A stretch of DNA of 64,000 bases, taken from contig OY997595.1 in NCBI GenBank assembly GCA_963921825.1, positions 62,899,879 through 62,963,878 of the forward strand, written 5' to 3'. The stretch is from Erodium maritimum (Eukaryota; Streptophyta; Magnoliopsida; Geraniales; Geraniaceae). Position 1 is the stretch's first letter; each line of letters opens with the position of its first letter. A program made the translations under genes and the position numbers. The notes below the pieces were generated by a model. It ran no database searches. It had not been told where the DNA came from and saw only the letters and a list, made by a program, of their open reading frames with translations. Positions 10,289 to 22,249 of the stretch are shown in pieces.

Positions 10289-12046
10289 TTTTTTTTATCA
10301 GCAATTTTTTTTTATAAGAGAACTAAGTTTTCAAAGTGAAAACAAAGTCCAAGGGCGAACCCTCAACAACAGTTACAAACAAGAGCATGTCTTCGAGGAC
10401 ACCTCAAAACCAGAAACAAACAACCCCAAAACAGGGTAAACTGCAGGTCTAAAACCCAGATAAACTCACAAAGTGCACAACAGGAGCCAGGAACAAACTC
10501 CTAACAGAAACCAATCCCACGCAGGGGAATAAAACAGGGGACTCAAACCCAAAGGAACTAACAACTAAGAAGCAAACAACAGTCCCAACCAAGTAACAAA
10601 ACAATAACAGGTCTAAAAACCTAGACATAACTAATGAAGCACTAACCAAAACCCGACCTCAAGCTCGACGATCCCAAACGCGCACAGGACCGGCCCCGGC
10701 AGATCTTCAAGCACCACGCTCCGCAACTAATCCGACCACCACCAGTCAGACCAAAACACCAAACCAAGGCCGAGCCAGCGAAGAAGATGACCAAGACGGT
10801 TCCGAACACTCCACAACATCACCACAGCGAATCTTCCGCATCCAAAACTCCTCCCCAAACCACACCCGACACAGACATAGTATAAACTCTCTCCCCAAAT
10901 ACACCAACCAATTACCCGGAGCCCCTAAATGGGAATCCCCGGACAACTACCCCTTATCCTTAAGACCCAGTTCAAGCCCCCAAAACCCCCTACCCATCTA
11001 TCTTCATCACGCCGTTAGGCATCAACCCAACAAAGGCCAACACCATTTGTTGGGCCTCGACCACAAAAGTGAGGACGAGGGGATGAAAAAATGAGCAAGA
11101 AGAACTAGGAAACTATGAACTTCTCGGGCAGGAAAAGAGGTAGTAAGCAAGTCAGATCTGAACTCTCAGATCTCTGACGAGATCCCGACGGTGGCCATCA
11201 CCATACCGACGACCCAAAGGGGAGAGGCCACGTTAAAGAACGAGGCTATCAGATCTGACAAGGAAGGAGTAAAAATGAAGAGAGGAGTAGCGACTCTTAC
11301 CGAGGAGCAACGAGTGAAGGGGAGGTGAGAAGCCACTTCTGCAACGCCAGATCTGTCGACCCGAAGCGAAGAAACCCACCAACAGCTCCGATACAACCAC
11401 TAAAAGGCCAAAAACCATGACCCAAACTCCTCGCCACTCCCACGAGGCCCGGAATCACCCGGGAACAAAAGTGAAGGTATCGGATTTGTAGCAAGCAACC
11501 CACCACGGGCTAGCAAAAGCCGGAGAAGACAGAGTAGAGTCGGCAAGCAAGACCCAAGACTCGTCATCTACCAAAGGGTAGAAAAACGTCCCACACAGCA
11601 AGGACAGCCGCCGCCGAAGAAGACGAGTCATCGCGACGACGAAGAGGGACGGTACCGAAGAGAAAGAGGGGGAGAAGAACAAACCTCCCAAGAGGACCCC
11701 GACGCCCCAAATCGAAGCCAGATCTACTCACCTGGTGTCAAACCCGACACCACCCACCGGAAAAACACCGGGAAAAACAACGATTAAGCCCAAGGGGAGG
11801 AAGACGACCGGACCAGAGAGATCGGAGGCCAAATCGAAGGAAACGAGGAAGGGAAACAGCAAAAGAAGCAAGGAAAGAGAAAGGGGGATGGCCACCGGTG
11901 ATTTTCTGGCAAGGAATTGCCGAGAAATCACCAGCGGCCGCGAAAATCAGATCTAGGGTTAACGAAAAGGAAGAGAGAGGGGAGAGCGTTTCAGTTTAGA
12001 GAGAGAGGATTCATGGAGTGAGCCCTTTTTCTTATTACTTGTTACT
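10289..12046 (-). mobile_element. GC-rich, poly(A)-type non-LTR element with 18-bp target duplication
   Basis: The flanks CCTTTTCTTCATTTCCTT at 10271-10288 and 12047-12064 are identical. The element starts with a T-run at 10289, the poly(A) tail of a minus-strand copy. The body reads, on the minus strand, as a GC-rich 5' region (ACTGAAACGCTCTC near 11985, CTAGATCTG) with short open frames and no reverse transcriptase or endonuclease. Target-primed insertion is implied by the long duplication plus tail, so it was probably mobilised in trans by a LINE. It is nested in the 8381-13327 element. Confidence 0.8.
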
Positions 12047-12616
12047 CCTTTTCTTCATTTCCTTATCTAGATCTACAAGCTCTCAACCTAATAATCTTCT
12101 TCATCAACACAACAAGACCATTTTTGTGGAAGACCCGCCATCCATCGAGCTTGAGCTCTCTCTACGTTCTCTCTGGTAGATCCTACACGACCACACCAAG
12201 CTTGAAGACTTTGGGTTAGGTTGGAATTTAGGTAGATGAGGTCCAGAGCTTTTGTGGAACTGTGTTGATTTTGATTTTTTTTTCCAGATCTGAGATGAAC
12301 ACCAAAATGCTCATCCTCTTTATTGATTTTGATTTTTTTTTTCTCTATCTAAGATAAGCCACCAAAACTTGGAACTGTTACAGGTCTGAGATGAAGAAAT
12401 TTTGATTTGATTTTCATTAGGTTGTTAGTTTTTTTTCTAGAGAGATGAACCTCAAAAAGTCCTTGGGTAGTTTTATGAAATTTTAAGAATTAGTGAAAAA
12501 ACAGAGAAGAAGAAGAAAGGGGTAGTAAATTGAAAAGGAAAAAAAGTATAAACAAATTGAAAAGGAAAAAAGTATAAACAAATTAAAAAGAGAAAAATAA
12601 AATGGATATATATATA

Positions 12617-12872
12617 TAGGATAACAATCAGGTACAAACTTCTATCTTTCGTCAGAACGCAGAACTTTCAATCTGGGCCCTTGGATCATAGAATTAAAGG
12701 CCCAGATTTAATTCATATCTTCTAATATCTTTTTAATTAATGCATATCTTGTAATTGATTTCGTAATCAATCACCACCCCCCCTGAATTTCGGTGGCCAT
12801 CCGATTTGGATAATCAATGGCTCAGATTAGTTCTACGTTCTGACCAAAAATAGGGTTTGTACTTGATTGTTC

Positions 12873-12877
<5 letters not shown>
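12617..12877. mobile_element. Small MITE inserted in a TA repeat
   Basis: The left arm reads ACAATCAGGTACAAAC, then GTCAGAACGCAGAAC. The reverse complement of the right arm reads ACAATCAAGTACAAAC, then GTCAGAACGTAGAAC. The arms are about 45 bp with few mismatches, and both ends abut TA repeats, so the exact ends and duplication cannot be fixed. No coding sequence. Confidence 0.7.

Positions 12878-12904
<27 letters not shown>
12877..12904. repeat. TA microsatellite
   Basis: About fourteen consecutive TA units follow the small MITE. A shorter TA run lies at its other end, suggesting the MITE landed in a TA tract. Confidence 0.9.
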
Positions 12905-12908
<4 letters not shown>

Positions 12909-13694
12909 TATATAGAATCTGATTTTTAAAAGTCAATTTTCAAAAATAAAAACTGATTTTTTTGATGATAAAACTGATTTTTTTCAAAATAAAAGCTGAT
13001 TTTTTTTAAAATAAAACTGATTTTTTAAAAAATAGAAACTGATTTTTTAAAATAAAAATCAATTTTATAAAAATAAAATTAATTTTCATAAAAAAAAATA
13101 TATAAAGTAAATAAATAAAAAGAATTTTTGAAATTCAATTGCATGGGTTTGAAAATTTGAGTGTTGGGGAGGGGTATTTTGGACTTTTTAATATTTTGGA
13201 TGGAAAATAACGGCGGGTACTAAGTTGAAACAACATGTTTCGTTTGGGTACTGATGTGTCACAAAATTTAGTTAGGGTACTCGGATAAAAACCAAGTATT
13301 TTTAAGGTACTCGAATGATAATAACCCTCGTTTTAATTAAAATTTTATTACAGTAAAGCCTAGATTTTGTTTAGATCTTCACGTGAACGGACATCAAATT
13401 TAGTGCCATTCAAAAACACCTTCCTATGATTTCAATTTTAGGATTAAAAGATAGTTTGTTGGGTACAGTAATCTTGTACCGTATAATTAAACACATAAAA
13501 TGAAAACCAAAACAACTGAAAATGTTAGCATTGACAAAAAATAGGACCAGGAATCTGCACTTAAGAGGAAGCTTCATGAACAAAAATGACCGAAGAAAGA
13601 ACCACTACTGTCCCAGAACAAAGCTTCTTCGTGTTTCTGGAGAAAAAAATCAATGCACAGCGCGAGTTGCAGCCAAGACAGCAACGTTGATGCA

Positions 13695-13700
13695 TTTATT
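13695..13700 (-). terminator. Candidate polyadenylation signal of the RZ1C-like gene
   Basis: On the minus strand AATAAA lies about 140 nt downstream of the stop codon at 13839, a plausible plant near-upstream element. Confidence 0.45.
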
Positions 13701-13838
13701 TAAATTTCACATTTCAATTCAATCTTAAGAAAAACTCACAATCAACCAAAACTAAGTATAATCTGCAGCTAAATATAAACTGGCTGTATCGGACAAACTG
13801 AGTAGCAGAGTAGCCTAATGATATAGAACGACCACAAA

Positions 13839-15893
13839 TCAGTAGCGGTCATATGGCCGCCCACCCCTTCTAGGACGATCATAAGGAGCAGGCCTGTCCC
13901 TGTAACTTCCTCTCTCACAACGAGCCGGACCTCCTCCTCCATACCTGTCAACACCACCTCGTGGCCCAACATCCCGCTCAAAACCTCCTCTCTCTTTGCC
14001 ATACCCATTCTGAGGCTCCCGGACCATATACCTATCAGCCACAAAACGATCACCAGCTGGAGGATACCTTTCGTTGCTGTACCGATCAAGGCTTCCATAT
14101 CGGTCGCTGTCCCTGACATCCAAGCGATCTCGCCCACCGTCAAAACGGTCATCAAAGCGAGGCCCAAAGCGTTCTCCAAGGACCCCACCTCCACCAAATC
14201 TAGCACCTGAAGAGAACCGGCCACCGCTATCTGCTGAGGGGCATTCACGGGCAAAGTGGCCCGGACGACCACACTTGAAGCAATCGGATCGCCCTGAAGG
14301 CCTGTCACCATTTCTGTAACTGTCCCTGCCACCAGACATGTGATCTCTGTCTCTGCCACCTGAGATCTGATCCCTATGGTCTCTGCTGCCATATCCATAG
14401 TTGACATCTTCTCCTGGCTTTGGCTGAGCTCTGTTCACTGAGATTTCGCGACCAAGTAACTCCTGACCATGCATGTCCTTGATTGACTCTTCCATGGCAC
14501 GGCGATCTGCAAAAGTTATAAAACCAAATCCACGAGGGCGACCAGTTTCTCTTTCGACCATGACCTACAAAGACATCAACACTAATCTAATTACAACAAT
14601 GAATTCATGACCTACCACTTCTTCCACTTTTCTCTCGTGACAGAATGGGACACCCAAGAAGATGAAACCTTGACACTAATTACTCCACTTATTACATAAA
14701 CCTCCCTTGTAACCTTACTAATCTGCAAGGCTCTCTTGCATCACAGTATACGGTAGCAGACAACTCAAGGCCAGCAGCAAAATTTCTTCAAACAATAAGG
14801 GCTCCATTTCCGCAATGTTCAGACACCATAACAAAAGGGGAAATATCGGTCTATTTTAGATTTTCCTAATCACTATCTGTTTTTCCAATCAGCAACAAAC
14901 GCATGCTCTGTTTCCATCACTAAAACCATATCCGCATTTAACAGTCAGGACTAAATTGAGGCTCTCACTGAGAAACTCATCATACTAATCGACGAAACAT
15001 GATGTCTCAAACAATCAAAAGGAACTTGAACAACAGCAGTAAACATTTTCCAATGTGAGATCAAGAACGAATCAGAAGCTGAGATGTTACTGATGCCCCG
15101 TCATAGCTCAGCTCCCATTTTCTGGTCTGCGTGACTGCTATAAGAATCAACTAGACACATAGCTCTACGTGGTTCGCTTGTCCAGAGAACCATGCAATGC
15201 ACAAAAATCATACTCCTAATGACCCCTTTTTAGTAGCCTGTTACCCAAAACAAGCTACCAAAATGTTGCAAAAAACTAACACCCACATAGTCTGACAGAT
15301 CAACGTCTGGAAGATAGCCATTTTAAAATACACTGACAAGACCATCCACGTGGCATCGGCCAATCATCACAAATTGTGTGAAGAACCAAGCCTGTTCTCT
15401 GCCATTGCAGGTTGCACATTGATTAACATAACAATCTTATATTAAACGTCAAGTAATAATTTATCCTCGTATATAACACAAAGTTCATAATTAATACACC
15501 TTTCAATAACAAATTAAATGCTGTAAGTTTGATGCATACAAGCAGTCAATCTCAGATAAATCATTCAGAAAACCTAATTAACTTCTTTTTTTGTTAAATA
15601 CATAGCTGCTTTCTAAGTATTAATTTCAATATATACCCCTACATTCTCTTTGCATAAATAATTAACATGTTCAGATCAGGGTTTCCAATTATATCCGGTA
15701 ACAAAACAGGGTTTCATGGACAAATGTAAAAGAATCGATAATCAATCGACAAAGCATGATAAAAGAACAAAATTGAACATACCACAGAGTCATGAATTTT
15801 CCCATAACGACTGAAGGCGTCTTCGAGGTCCCTCTCGGTGGTGCTTCCGGCAAGACCCCCGACGAAAATACGATGCTCTTCTCGCGCAGCCAT
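13839..15893 (-). CDS. RZ1C: RZ1C-like glycine-rich RNA-binding protein (RRM plus CCHC zinc knuckle)
   Basis: Coding exons are 15893-15783 and 14564-13839, joined across a 1.2-kb intron (donor GTATGT, acceptor AG). The product has about 278 residues. The N-terminal RRM has RNP2 IFVGGL (residues 9-14) and RNP1 RGFGFITF (48-55), split by the intron after codon 37. It continues FADRRAMEESIKDMHGQELL. A CCHC knuckle follows (C132, C135, H140, C145; CFKCGRPGHFARECP). The tail is rich in Gly, Arg, Asp and Tyr (DRYGS, RYGGGGPARCERG) and ends PYDRY. This order matches plant RZ-1 proteins, nuclear RNA binders linked to splicing and RNA stability; the DRY-rich tail is most like RZ1C. It is slightly shorter than the Arabidopsis protein as I recall it. 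Upstream sequence is opened by several retroelements from 16254, leaving about 200 bp of proximal promoter. The symbol is by family resemblance. Confidence 0.92.
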
Positions 15894-16005
15894 CTGGTTC
15901 AGTCAATCAAAATCGACGACGAGACACAGAATTAAAGGAGACAAATTTAGCGAAACAAAAACACGAATCGGCGATCAGCGATTTGGGGGAACCGGGAATT
16001 CTAAC
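15894..16005 (-). other. Probable 5'-UTR intron of the RZ1C-like gene
   Basis: On the minus strand CTTCCAG|GTTAG offers a donor at 16005, and GACTGAACCAG lies immediately before the ATG at 15893 as an acceptor. The enclosed 112 bp is T-rich near the acceptor. This is inference from splice-site fit; transcript data would decide. Confidence 0.5.
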
Positions 16006-16336
16006 CTGGAAGAACGATCTAGGGTTTATAGGTCACTTTCTAGCGCAATCTGACTCCTTTTTATCGCTAATTGGTTGAGTTTGAGCCGATTCGTATAAGA
16101 GCTTTTTCTGATTCCTGAGGCGAGAGTGAAACCCTAGCTCAAATTCACGATATCACCGATACGCTTATTTGTTCCCTGAATTGCACGTCAAACATACACG
16201 TGCCGATCCTCCTTGTTTTTCGGAGCAAAAGGGCCCAAAAAGTATAAACTAATTGATTTTTTTTTTTAACGAAAGGTGTACATCGAAGAATAAGCTCCTC
16301 GACCACGGAAGGAAGATCAGTATAAATAAACAATAG

Positions 16337-19208
16337 TGTCACGCCCCATATCCGATTTTGACCGAACTCGAGACGTGAACTTAAAAATAATAATAAAATA
16401 ATGACAAAATAATAAAAGTAAATTTAAATAACGTAAAACTCCAAGTAGTTCATAATCATAATCCGATGCCACGAGTCAAACGCTCAAATCCAGATAAATA
16501 AAGACATAGTTTAGTTCATAAACAGAAAGCACGTCTCTACTAGAAAATAAACCCCTGGACTCTCGATGAGCTCCCGAACTCTAAGACGTCCTCTACACCG
16601 ACACACCAACGAAACCTGTAAAACAGTAAAAACAGGGGGGTGAGCTTTCGCTCAGTAGGAAAAAGTAGTAATGAGAATGGACTTCCGCTCCGTCACCATA
16701 ATTACTAAGGCAAGAATATAAACTAACAACTGACAACACGAATAGAAAACCAACAGGAGCCCAATGTTATAGACCATAGAACCAAGCTAAGAAAACATAT
16801 AAACAACAGAATATTAAACTGCGACGTCTACTGCGAACATCACTCAAACCCGACATGACACGATCATAAGACAAGTACACCGAGATACTTTGATCCACAC
16901 ACATAACTCAACATATCGTACCGGAACACCACCTCGGTCTAGATATCTTCCCGGAATCCAGCATCGGGGTGAAACAAATACATCAGACCGGAATACACCC
17001 TCGGTCTAGATGTCTTCCCGGACACACAACATCGGGGTGAAACAATACATCATACCGGAAACGCACTCGGCCTAGACGTCTTCCCAGAAACGCACATCGA
17101 GGTATACAACAATACACCATACTGGAAAGGCACTCGGCCTAGATGTCTTCCCGAAAACGCACATCGGGGTAAGCACACAATACACCACACACATACCGGA
17201 CCGACACACACCTCGGTCGGGTATCTTCCCGTCGCACGGGGTACAAGTCACACCGTACAATACCATAACAAACATGTTCACCGACTTATCATACCATCAA
17301 GATAACCGACACAACTTACCAAGCACACCACATCTTCTATCATTCACCCAATCATATCACAAGACAACAATTCATAATGCAATCAACACATTCATTCATC
17401 CAATCATAACACGAGATCATCATTTATATCACAATCATCACATTCATATAACATACCATGATTCTTAAAGTAACCAAGGAATATACTATACGTCGACAAT
17501 TACAGACTATTAACCACAATCAAACACAACCAACACACAACCCTAAGGCCCGACATGGCCACATGTGATTCTACAGCACGACAATTCCCATAATTGAAAG
17601 CGATTATTCTAGTTAACCACATCCTATATGCAAGCTGAGACTTTTCCGGTTATTAAAATCCTATATGCATACTATTAACATTCTTTAATTAAAAGCGGTA
17701 ATTACTACTCTTCCCTACCTCAAATGATATCCCAACGCTTAGTCACGCGACACCTAGTAGTCTCCTCCTCCGAGCTCGGGTCCAACGTCTAAGACCACAA
17801 GCAATACGAGAATTAATGCTAATTCAAGTGTGGTTTAAAGAGGGAAATACCCAAACTAACCCCAATTGCTCAACTTGTCAAAATGAGCCCGGAAGGCCCA
17901 CTTTGCCCGGAATCGGGAAAACGTCCCTCGGGACACCGAAAATTTCCCTTTTCATGTCTAACATTCATACTTAGTTTACTTGTTCCAACGCACTTGACGG
18001 AATTAAATTCCGAGGTCCGAGCGTTCTAAATTCGCAATTAAAGTTTCTAAACGTTTTCCCCGAAATTTCATGAATCACATCCATAATTCATTCCGGGTGT
18101 GAAATTAACGTCCCGGGGTTCACCAAAGACCGTCCAAGCACGAAATCACCAATTCCCGGCCATGTGGGCCCCACGGCCACACATAGCCGTGGGTGGCCGG
18201 ACCGGGCCGGTCACGGTCCAAAAGTGGCCGACTATGGCCGGTCCTCCCTTTGGACGATTATGGCCGATCCTCCCTTCCTCCGATGGCCGGAGCTCCGGCG
18301 AACCTTTGGTTGCCGGAAAAATACTTCCTTCTCCCAACATGTTCCTAACTAGTTCTACGTTCTCCACAACACCATTTTTAAGCTCTAAAACTTCGAATTT
18401 CACCTCAAACACTCCAAAGTTTCAAGACCCAAGGTGGGTTTCATCAAAAACCACCAAAAACCCATGAAACTTCATCATTAATCTCTACTTTCCCCATAAC
18501 TCATCTAATTGAACACTTAGAACCTTAAATCTCTAAGAACTAAGTCCATTTCATGCATTTTTTTAGAAATCCCATAAACCCAAACTCCATAAAATGAATT
18601 TGGTTTGAATATTTACCTTAGAAATGGAGAAAGGAAGAGGAAAATGATGTTTTGGAGAAGAATAGTGTTGGAAATCACCTAAAGGAACTCCATTTTTCTC
18701 CATTTCTTCTTCTTCAAGCAATGGAGCTTCAATGGAAGATTTCTTCTCTCTCTCTAGAAATGGTGTTCGGCCAAGGTGAAAAAAATGCTGAATTTGTTGC
18801 CCCATGTGGTCTTATCCTCAAGGTGGAAATAACCCTTTCGTCATTTAGCCTCTCTATCTCTCCTTTGTCCATAAGTGGGGACCAATTGGTCTTTTCTCCC
18901 ACTTTTCTTCCCCTCCAAGCTAACATGGACATGTTGCCATGTGGGGCCCACTCCTACCCAATATATCTCAGCTCATATTATATTTATTCGTTAATACTCC
19001 AAAATCGACCTAGTTTGACCCGAGTTTGATTTTTTCACAAAAGGTGTCATTTGAAAGGAAATGACCCAACTAAGCTAACCGTAACGACGACTAAGCTTTA
19101 TGGGTACCGGAAAGGTCCTGAATGATTCTCATAGTCATCGGTTGACTTTTCCAACGGAAAGTCAACTTTCCCTAAATTTTCCCGGTTCGACCGGGGGCGG
19201 TTCTTACA
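16337..19208 (+). mobile_element. Solo LTR, copy 1, 2.9 kb
   Basis: It begins TGTCACGCCCC and ends CGGTTCTTACA, giving the TG..CA ends of an LTR. The duplication AATAG flanks it exactly (16332-16336 and 19209-19213). There is no second LTR, primer-binding site, polypurine tract or pol sequence inside, so I read it as a solo LTR of a long-LTR retrotransposon. It contains a tandem array (16915-17240), a conserved hairpin at about 16640-16654 and an open frame of unknown meaning (18099-18467). Copy 3 is the same family, sharing AATTGAAAGCG and CACATCCTATATGCA in the same order. Confidence 0.85.
16915..17240 (+). repeat. Tandem repeat array inside solo LTR copy 1
   Basis: About five imperfect units of roughly 63-76 bp, each carrying ACCGGAA..CTCGG, a variant of CTAGATGTCTTCCCGG, and ACATCGGGGT. 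Units start near 16930, 17004, 17067, 17137 and 17210. Confidence 0.85.
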
Positions 19209-20115
19209 AATAGTTCATTGAGCCTTTTCATATCAGAACCGTCACAGACGATATTTTGATGCCCCATGGGCAGAGACAGAAGACGGAGGGGGGGGGGAAC
19301 GGTATACCAGAGATCCTGGGGGACCTCAACTGTAATGGTGATGGTGGGAGGCAAAGCATCGTCGAGGGACCCCTCCCAGGGCCAGTCCCTGATGCTCACT
19401 TCCCTAGAGAAATCATCGATTCTCTGTTCGACAGACATTGATCCTGCAAAGACAAACTCAAATAAAAAAATAAAAAACACCCTTTCGATTAGCCAGATCC
19501 ATAATCGTGAAAGGGGTCGAGGCGGTTGCGGCAGTGGATGCCAGGGAGAAGGACGCGCCGGCTGCGGCTGCAGATCCAGCAGCGGCGACTTCAAGGGCGA
19601 CTCTAAAGATGGCGGCGACATCAGAGACGACGGCGGCATCAGAAGCTGCGATGACGGCGGCAACTTTAAGGATGGCGGTAGCAGCATCAGGGACGACGAT
19701 TGTAGAGACGGAAACCCCCGGGACGGCGAAATCAGGGGTTCTTCAAGGGCGGCGGCGACGACTGTAGAGGTGTCAGCGGCTTCAGGCGGCTTAAAGGTTG
19801 GTTGACGTCGAGGTGAGCCAAGCGACAATCATCGGGATTACAGAGGGGGAACCGAACATGATTGGTAGATGCGTCGGTGGTGGGGGGGGGGGGGGGAGAG
19901 TTCACCGCGTGGTGGCTAGCGGTGGACCAAGAGGAACCCTAGCAGAAAGAACTCACGCACGGCCCAAAGGGGATGTGCCGAGGAGAGGGTGGGTAGAGAA
20001 GAGAGGAAGAAGCATGACATAAGATATGACAATTGCCATAACCATAACCATGGTGGGGCATACGACAACAGAATCTCAAAACCCTAGTAGAGCAGAGAGA
20101 AAAGCCTTTGGTGGT

Positions 20116-20471
20116 GTATAAACTAATAAATTAAGAAATTTTCTGTAGCAAACTTTCTGAATTTTTTTACTAGATTCTAATATAGTGGGAGAATTTTTTA
20201 CCAGCGGGGTTTGCTATTTATAAAAGGGGAAAATTGAAGAAGAAGTTGTCAGCGCCTAGCAACGTGTCGCCAGCCTGTGAAGGTCTAACGGTCGGCGCAA
20301 TCAACGAGGTGGAACAGCTCTCAACGCCAGTGGTGATTGTTGGCGTTGAGCTCGATGGCTACTTTCCCCGCAAGCGCTGAAAAAGTAACTCCCCGTCATC
20401 TCCCTGCATGCTCCACGCGTCGACTTCTCACCGCCAGCACCCCCCCGCCAGCTCACCGCCCAGCACTGTGG
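20116..20471. other. Host spacer between two retroelements, with a MITE-like end
   Basis: Sequence resumes after the 16254-20115 insertion with AATAAATTAAG, which corresponds to ATTAATTACG in the copy at 56.74 kb. The right end, CACTGTGGATGCTCTTA, looks like a Harbinger MITE terminus, but I could not find its partner. GC-rich CGCCAGC words occupy the second half. No gene is visible. Confidence 0.35.
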
Positions 20472-21689
20472 ATGCTCTTAATTACTTTTTTTGACGGAGT
20501 AATATATCAATATTATATATCAATCAACGATGATATACATACAATTTGATGTAAACGATAAATATTACAGACTCCAAGTAGCCTATAATATTATTGGCTC
20601 TCGACCAAAACCAAAACGCAACATAGGGCGCCCCTTAGAACGTGCAAAACAACATGCACGCTAATAGTACAACAGCGTGCACACCAAAAGTTCTATATGA
20701 CGGGCATACCAAAAGTACAACTAGTGCACACAAAGTGCAACTAATGCACACCAACTGCAACTAAGTCCAGTTATTCGGGATTAAACCCAAAACCAAAACA
20801 AAACCCAAAACCTAAACAACAAATAACTAAAGATAAAAATAGAAATGAGGTCCCATCACCCAGACATTGTCGGCGAGCCAGCTTGGCCAACCCTGAACTT
20901 CACACTATGACACCAGAAGCTTCACCGAATCCAAAACCGCAAGTACGTTGGGGTCGGGAAGCAACAACGAGACTAGAGAAGCGTCGATCCGAACGAGAGG
21001 AGGAGTGGACCATCATCCAAAATCGACAAGGCTTCGGCGACTTGAGGGTCCAAAGCACCACCTCCGGTTGTTAAAACCCCAATTGTCACGCCCCAAATTC
21101 AGTAAAACCGAACCTGAAGCGTGAACGTTTAAAACAATAAAACATTTGAAACCTTTTTCATAAATTACATTAAAATCACCCTTTGTTCATAAAAATATTA
21201 TCATTTACAACTTTAAAACACGTCCCAACAATTGGACAAAATGCAAGGTATACGTCGCTAGACTCAAATAAACCCAGAATCCCGCTTCTAGCTCTTCAAG
21301 CTTCAGAAGCTCACCTAGTCCAGCCTGCGAATGGTACCTGTAGGAAAAGCAGCTAGGGGTGAGCGTTCGCTCACCACCACGGATAACAGACTGACTACGG
21401 CATAATTAGCAGACTATGCCGGTAACACCAACAACAAACTCAACATCGGGGAACACCGTCCCCAACCCAAGTACTCCGACTGAACACACACCCACTGTTA
21501 CCTTCCTTGACCAACTCAACACTCTGACACGTAAAGTAGACCCGACACAACGATCACGACCTCTTCCAAGGACTCAAAAGACCACCACGCAACACCCAAG
21601 ATCACAAAGGATCGCACACCAAACAAGATCACAAAGGATCGCATACCAGCTGCTCAATAACCTCCCTCAATCACGCGAACACGGATCAG

Positions 21690-22130
21690 GCTAGCCAAAG
21701 AATGCTCACAACCTACCGAGACTCAAACTTGGTCAGGCCAGCCATAGAATGCTTGCAACCTACCGGGACTCAAACGTGGTCAGGCCAGCCTAAGAATGCT
21801 CGCAAACCCAAACCACACCCAACACCGGGAATACCATCCCCAACTCAAGTACTCAACTGACCCGCAACCCAATACCTTCCACAACAGACTCAACCTCAAA
21901 CTCGTAAAGTAAACCCGACACAACCATTTATGACCTCCTCCAAAGACACGAACACGGATCAGGCTAGCCAAAGAATGCTCACAACCTGCCGAGACTCGAA
22001 CACGGATCAGGCCAGCCGAAGAATGCTCGTAACCTGCCGAGACCCGAAACGGATCAGGCAAGCCAAAGAATGTTCATAACCTGTTGAGACTCGAATTTGG
22101 TCAGGCCAGCCAAAGAATGCTCGCAACCTG
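21690..22130 (+). repeat. Tandem repeat array 1 inside solo LTR copy 2
   Basis: Roughly 60-bp imperfect units containing GGTCAGGCCAGCC, AAAGAATGCTC and CAACCTGCCGAGACTCG, interrupted in the middle (about 21800-21950) by non-repeat sequence. Confidence 0.8.
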
Positions 22131-22249
22131 CTAAAATCCACCCCACTCCCCGACACGAAGTCGGGTTACTAACCTCGGGAAAACATAATCACAATCACAA
22201 GTAAGGCTCAACAAACAATAACAAGATCAGTTCAACACTCCACATGCAC

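Larger units (their letters stand above)
8381..13327. mobile_element. Mutator-like long-TIR element with nested insertions
   Basis: Both ends begin GGGTTATTATCATTCGAGTA and the inverted similarity continues about 160 bp, through GAAACATGTTGTTTCAACTT and GTACCCGCCGTTA. The flanks are TTGTTTTAA (8372-8380) and TCGTTTTAA (13328-13336), a 9-bp duplication with one mismatch, as expected for Mutator-like elements. The 4.9-kb span holds three further insertions, so the original element was much smaller (about 1.4 kb by subtraction). I see no transposase. AT-rich filler with repeated AAACTGATTTTTT words occupies 12905-13090. Confidence 0.85.
16254..20115 (-). mobile_element. Non-LTR element upstream of RZ1C, interrupted by a solo LTR
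   Basis: The flanks GTATAAACTAAT at 16242-16253 and 20116-20127 are identical, and a T-run at about 16258-16270 marks the poly(A) end of a minus-strand copy. Removing the solo LTR at 16337-19208 leaves about 1 kb. The remainder (19214-20115) carries an Ala/Ser/Pro-rich minus-strand frame (within 19172-19828) encoded by GGCGGC/GCGACG-rich sequence, plus a G-run near 19881. No reverse transcriptase is present. The homologous site at 56.7 kb lacks this insertion. Confidence 0.72.

Noticed and set aside
19172-19828. Possible Ala/Ser/Pro-rich protein gene
   Set aside because: It crosses the boundary of a solo LTR with an exact target duplication and lies in a trinucleotide-like GGCGGC tract, so it is an artefact of insertion and composition.
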